DNA of 64,000 nucleotides, taken from Neisseria dumasiana. GTDB taxonomy: Bacteria; Pseudomonadota; Gammaproteobacteria; Burkholderiales; Neisseriaceae. The stretch spans positions 1,054,001 through 1,118,000 of the forward strand of contig NZ_CP091509.1 of the NCBI RefSeq assembly GCF_022870885.1, given 5' to 3'. Shown piece by piece: positions 60,412 to 64,000 of this stretch (positions within the stretch are counted from its first letter, which is position 1; every line of letters starts with the position of its first letter). Made by a program: the position numbers and the translations under genes. The notes beneath the pieces are model-generated. The model worked only from the letters and a program-made list of their open reading frames with translations, searched no databases and was not told the origin of the DNA.

Positions 60412-62250
60412 TCAGGCGAAGTCGCCGCCGAAGCTCATGGCACCGGTTTCTGCGCTGCTGGTCATGCTGCGGAAGCCGGCGAACAGTTCGCGACCGATGC
60501 CGTGGGTGTTTTTGCTCAAGTCGGCCTCGGCGGTTTCGCGCGCGTTCCATTCGGCTTCGTCAACCAAAGCAGTCAGCTCGCCGGTAACGGAATCGAAGCG
60601 GATCATATCGCCGGTGCGGATTTTGCCGATGCCGCCGCCGAGCAGGGCTTCCGGGCTCATGTGGATGGAGGCGGGTACTTTGCCCGATGCGCCCGACATG
60701 CGGCCGTCTGTAACCAAGGCAACTTTGAAGCCGCGGTCTTGCAGAATGCCCAAAGGCGGGGTGAGCTTGTGCAGTTCGGGCATGCCGTTGGCGCGCGGGC
60801 CTTGAAAACGAACAACGCAGATAAAGTCGCGTTCCAGCTCGCCCCGTTCAAAGGCCGCCAACACTTCGCGCTGGTCGTTGAAGACAATGGCGGGTGCTTC
60901 GATGATGCGGCAGTGTTCGCGTACGGCGGAAACTTTGATCACGCCGCGGCCGATGTTGCCTTTCATCAGGCGTAAGCCGCCGTCGGGCGAGAAGGGGCGG
61001 GAGAAGGGGCGCAGTATGTCTTCGTCGCGGCTTTCGGCTACGGCGTCTTGCCACTGGAGTTTGCCGTCGATTAAGAAAGGCTCTTTGGTGTAGGCTTCCA
61101 TGCCGTGCCCCATGACGGTTTCTACATCGTCGTGCAGCAGGCCGTTGTTGCGCAGTTCGCGGATAACGAAAGGCAGGCCGCCGACTGCGGCAAAGTGGTT
61201 GACGTCGGCTTGGCCGTTGGGATAAACGCGGATCAGCAGCGGAATGATAGACGAAATCTCATCGAAGTCGTCCCAATTCAAAATAATGCCAGCCGCGCGC
61301 GCCATCGCCACCAAATGCATGGTGTGGTTGGTGGAGCCGCCGGTTGCCATCAGGCCGATAAGTGCGTTGACAAACGATTTTTCATCGAGCATTTCTCCCA
61401 TAGGTTTGGCCGTGCCGTTTTTGATGCTTTCGACCAAATGGGCGGCGGCATAGCGGGTCAAGGCTTCGCGCATGGGTGTGTAGGGGTGGAAAAAGGCGGC
61501 GGCAGGCAGATGCACACCCATCATTTCCATCATCATTTGATTGGAGTTGGCTGTGCCGTAAAACGTGCAGGTGCCGGGGCTGTGATACGAACCCATTTCG
61601 CTTTCGAGCAGCGCATCGCGGCCGACTTTGCCTTCGGCGAAAAGCTGGCGGGTGCGGGCTTTTTCTTTGTTGGCGATGCCGCTTTGCATAGGTCCTGCGG
61701 GTGCGAAAATGCCGGGTATGTGGCCGCAGCTCAACGCGCCTATCATCAGGCCGGGTACGATTTTGTCGCACACGCCGAAATACAGTGCGCCGTCAAACAT
61801 TTGGTGTGACAGGCCGACTGCCGTGCTCATGGCGATGACGTCGCGCGAAAACAGTGAAAGCTCCATGCCCTCGTAACCTTGGGTAATGCCGTCGCACATG
61901 GCGGGTGTGCCGCCGGCCACTTGCGCGGTGGCACCGTGTTTTCGGGCTTCGTCTTTAATCCAGTCGGGAAATTGGAAAAACGGCTGGTGTGCCGAAACCA
62001 TATCGTTATAGGCGGTAATCATGCCCAAGTTCGGTGTGTTGTGTTTGAGCATTTCGATTTTGATGGTTTGCGGCATGGCGGCATAGCCGTGGGCAAGGTT
62101 GGAGCATCCCAGTTGGTCGCGTTCGACACGTCCTTGCTGTTTCAGTGCGCGGATGCGTGCAAGATAGGCTTCGCGGGTAGGGCGGCTGCGTTCGATGATG
62201 CGTTCGGTTACGGCGGCCAGTTTGGGGTGTAGGGGAGCGGGAGTGTTCAT
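60412..62250 (-). CDS. edd: Phosphogluconate dehydratase
   Basis: 612-aa Fe-S dehydratase (IlvD/Edd family) that makes KDPG from 6-phosphogluconate. AGGTPAMCDGITQGYEGMELSLFSRDVIAMSTAVGLSHQMFD near residues 116-160 and LIGALSCGHIPGIFAPAGPM near 190 contain cluster-binding cysteines, with a third in the GTCTFYGTANSNQMMMEMMG segment near 237. RMSGASGKVPASIHMSPEA near 521 is the C-terminal signature. With eda and the divergent zwf it gives the Entner-Doudoroff pathway. Confidence 0.97.
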   Translation of the reverse strand: MNTPAPLHPKLAAVTERIIERSRPTREAYLARIRALKQQGRVERDQLGCSNLAHGYAAMPQTIKIEMLKHNTPNLGMITAYNDMVSAHQPFFQFPDWIKDEARKHGATAQVAGGTPAMCDGITQGYEGMELSLFSRDVIAMSTAVGLSHQMFDGALYFGVCDKIVPGLMIGALSCGHIPGIFAPAGPMQSGIANKEKARTRQLFAEGKVGRDALLESEMGSYHSPGTCTFYGTANSNQMMMEMMGVHLPAAAFFHPYTPMREALTRYAAAHLVESIKNGTAKPMGEMLDEKSFVNALIGLMATGGSTNHTMHLVAMARAAGIILNWDDFDEISSIIPLLIRVYPNGQADVNHFAAVGGLPFVIRELRNNGLLHDDVETVMGHGMEAYTKEPFLIDGKLQWQDAVAESRDEDILRPFSRPFSPDGGLRLMKGNIGRGVIKVSAVREHCRIIEAPAIVFNDQREVLAAFERGELERDFICVVRFQGPRANGMPELHKLTPPLGILQDRGFKVALVTDGRMSGASGKVPASIHMSPEALLGGGIGKIRTGDMIRFDSVTGELTALVDEAEWNARETAEADLSKNTHGIGRELFAGFRSMTSSAETGAMSFGGDFA

Positions 62251-62377
62251 AAGGCTCTGCCTTTCGTAGTGGTCTTCGGCGGAAAGTGCTTTTTGCTTGG
62301 TGTGTGCTTTGTTTTAAAACAGATTCAAACAGATAAGGCCGTCTGAAAGCTTTATTGATTAAAATTATAATATAGAT

Positions 62378-62392
62378 TGTAGTTAAGTTACA
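62378..62392. promoter_or_regulatory. HexR-like operator between edd and zwf, site 1
   Basis: TGTAGTTAAGTTACA is a near-perfect palindrome and matches the published-type HexR motif TGTAATTAAATTACA except for G at two symmetric places. HexR (RpiR family) represses zwf, edd and eda when KDPG is low in many proteobacteria. The position between the divergent genes fits control of both. The consensus is recalled, and binding is inferred. Confidence 0.6.
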
Positions 62393-62424
62393 AAATAATG
62401 CTTGCACTAGGTCAAACTTTCTTG

Positions 62425-62439
62425 TGTAGTTTTGTAACA
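62425..62439. promoter_or_regulatory. Possible second HexR-like operator
   Basis: TGTAGTTTTGTAACA shares 12 of 15 bases with site 1, 47 bp away. It is less palindromic. Apart from these sites and one uptake sequence at 62337-62348, the 421-bp edd-zwf gap shows no gene. Confidence 0.4.
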
Positions 62440-62671
62440 AAATGAAATGATCGGTCAAATAAGGATTTGGCGATATGTTTACATAGGTCAAATTTTTATG
62501 AAAAACAGCATAGACAAAAACTGTAGTGCTGTGTAGGATTGCTACTGATTTTATTCTGATTACAGTTACAGAATACGGCGTGTAGTTTTATGCAAATCAT
62601 GTAAGCCGTATGCAGCAGATTTATATTTAGTTATGGCGTTGAGCCAGCCTCAGTAAACGAAAGAAGACGTG

Positions 62672-64000
62672 ATGAATACGCAAACAAACTTTGATTTGGT
62701 GTTATTTGGTGCAACCGGCGATTTGGCCATGCGCAAGCTTCTACCCTGCCTGTATCAGGCTCATGTGGCCGGGCTGCTGCATCCGCAAGGCCGTATTTTG
62801 GGCGTAAGCCGCAGCGATTTGGATACCGAAGGTTTTCTCGCCAAAGTGGAAAGTCATTCCAAAATCCATATTAAAGAAAACTTAAGCGATGAGGCGTGGG
62901 CATCGTTTGTTAAACGCATCGCTTACCTCACCGTAGATGTTACCCGTTCCGAAGATTTCGGCACATTGGCCGAAATGGTTAAAGCCCGCCGCGAAACCGA
63001 CAACGTCGTTATTTATCTCTCAACCGCCCCTAAATTTTTTGCCCCCGCGTGTGAAAACCTTGCCGCTGTGGGCTTGAATGCCGACAACGTGCGTATCGTG
63101 TTGGAAAAACCCTTGGGCACCGATTTGAAGTCTTCGCAAGAAATCAACACCGATGTAGCGCGTTTTTATAAAGAAGAACAGATTTACCGTATCGACCACT
63201 ATTTGGGCAAAGAAGCCCTGCAAAACCTGTTGGCGCTGCGCTTTGCCAATGTTGTGTTCGAGCCGTTGTGGAACAATAAATATGTGAAAAGCGTTCAACT
63301 GACCATTGCCGAACAATTGGGCGTGGAAGAGCGCGGCGAGTTTTACGACATCACCGGTGCGCTGCGCGATATGGTGCAAAACCACTTGATGCAGATGTTG
63401 TGTATGACAGCGATGGAAGCGCCCGCCAGTTTGGATGCCGATGCCGTGCGTGATGAAAAACTGAAAGTGATTAATTCTTTAAAACCGCTGACTTCGGCCG
63501 ATGTCGATGCAAATGTGGTGCGGGGCCAATATATCGCCGCCCAAAAAGACGGCCAAACCGTCAACGGCTATTTGCAAGAGCATAACGTACCTGCCGACAG
63601 CCGCACCGAAACCTATGTGGCTATTAAGGCGGAAATCGACAACCAACGTTGGGCGGGCGTGCCTTTCTATTTGCGCACCGGCAAACGCATGGCGGGTAAA
63701 GTAGCCGAAATCGTGTTGAATTTCCGCGAGCTGCCCAACCATATTTTTGAGGGCAGCCAAAAAGCCCCCAACCGTTTGGTTATCGAACTGCAACCCACCG
63801 AATCCGTCTGCCTGTACACACAAGTCAAAACGCCGGGTGCGGGCAACCGTGTGGAACTGACCGCGTTGAGCGTGGATATGGGCAAAGAAGTGGCCGGCCG
63901 CCGTGCCGAGGCTTACGAACGTTTGCTGCTCGACGTGATCAACGGCAAGCTGGCATTATTCAACCGCCGCGACGAACTGGAAGCCGCGTGGGAATGGGTA
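62672..64000 (+). CDS. zwf: Glucose-6-phosphate 1-dehydrogenase, 3' end outside window
   Basis: Open from ATG 62672 to the window edge with no stop (443 codons seen of about 480). MNTQTNFDLVLFGATGDLAMRKLLP: the NADP-binding GATGDL is at residues 13-18. The active site RIDHYLGKEALQNLLALRFAN near 174-194 includes the catalytic His and the substrate Lys. VPFYLRTGKRM near 331 is also typical. First enzyme of the ED and pentose phosphate routes. A GTG at 62669 is an alternative start, with AAGAAG upstream. Divergent from edd. Confidence 0.96.
   Translation, partial: MNTQTNFDLVLFGATGDLAMRKLLPCLYQAHVAGLLHPQGRILGVSRSDLDTEGFLAKVESHSKIHIKENLSDEAWASFVKRIAYLTVDVTRSEDFGTLAEMVKARRETDNVVIYLSTAPKFFAPACENLAAVGLNADNVRIVLEKPLGTDLKSSQEINTDVARFYKEEQIYRIDHYLGKEALQNLLALRFANVVFEPLWNNKYVKSVQLTIAEQLGVEERGEFYDITGALRDMVQNHLMQMLCMTAMEAPASLDADAVRDEKLKVINSLKPLTSADVDANVVRGQYIAAQKDGQTVNGYLQEHNVPADSRTETYVAIKAEIDNQRWAGVPFYLRTGKRMAGKVAEIVLNFRELPNHIFEGSQKAPNRLVIELQPTESVCLYTQVKTPGAGNRVELTALSVDMGKEVAGRRAEAYERLLLDVINGKLALFNRRDELEAAWEWV

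Noticed and set aside
61105-61809. 234-codon frame on the plus strand
   Set aside because: It is antisense to edd and rich in Gly/His/Phe, as expected from the complement of a real gene.

Overview
The window looks like the chromosome of a Neisseria-type bacterium (Neisseriaceae, Betaproteobacteria). The main evidence is the Neisseria DNA uptake sequence in its AG form (AGGCCGTCTGAA). It occurs several dozen times on both strands, mostly as inverted pairs behind genes, where it forms terminator hairpins. The gene order and proteins agree: PilW next to rlmN, cmk-rpsA-ihfB, ispG-hisS-yfgM-der without bamB, Edd/Eda/Zwf sugar metabolism, and Correia-type repeats. The AG form is used by commensal Neisseria species and their relatives. 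The species cannot be named from this alone. No tRNA, rRNA, CRISPR array or intact insertion sequence was seen.

Layout. 1-1.6 kb: the end of a zinc/cation efflux gene and a HAD phosphatase that looks like MupP. 1.9-7.3 kb: an accessory type VI secretion module made of a VgrG spike, a DUF2515-like protein that may be the cargo effector, a lipoprotein that may be the immunity protein, and a very AT-rich orphan lipoprotein. 7.4-13.4 kb: yicC, rph, coaBC, a secreted tyrosine phosphatase behind a Correia element, an orphan XRE regulator and uraA. 13.6-18.4 kb: cmk-rpsA-ihfB, zapE and ndk. 18.4-26.8 kb: rlmN-pilW-rodZ-ispG-(hypothetical)-hisS-yfgM-der. 26.9-33 kb: a Ca/Na antiporter, a JmjC-like cupin, a ricin-type lectin lipoprotein, nnrD, cytochrome b561 and a MOSC protein, with several copies of a short palindromic element between them. 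33-43 kb: leuB, a SpoU methyltransferase, a YecA-family protein, pgeF, maeB, a dicarboxylate transporter and an MFS transporter. 43.4-48.6 kb: ppiD, hupB and lon, a protein-folding and quality-control stretch. 48.8-56.4 kb: ybeD-lipB-lipA (lipoate) facing folC-SPOR-cvpA-purF, then a YgfX-like protein and a hypothetical gene. 56.4-59.6 kb: actP with its DUF485 partner and a LysR regulator. 59.7-64 kb: eda and edd on the minus strand, divergent from zwf, which runs off the window.

How the parts connect. Edd, Eda and Zwf form the Entner-Doudoroff entry. The edd/zwf gap holds a near-perfect match to the palindrome bound by HexR-type regulators, plus a weaker second match. ActP and MaeB handle acetate and C4 acids. 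LipB and LipA supply lipoyl groups. PilW and RodZ serve pili and cell shape.

Three short-repeat families fill most long intergenic gaps: (i) roughly 100-150 bp elements with IS5/IS1106-like ends (GAGACCTTTGCAAA), one with a 5-bp target duplication; (ii) Correia-like elements with altered ends (TATAGTCAATC or TATAGTGAATC); (iii) short palindromes starting TATAGCAAATAAACTT that share the Correia core. The part most likely to contain something undescribed is the VgrG-linked cargo module at 1961-7261.
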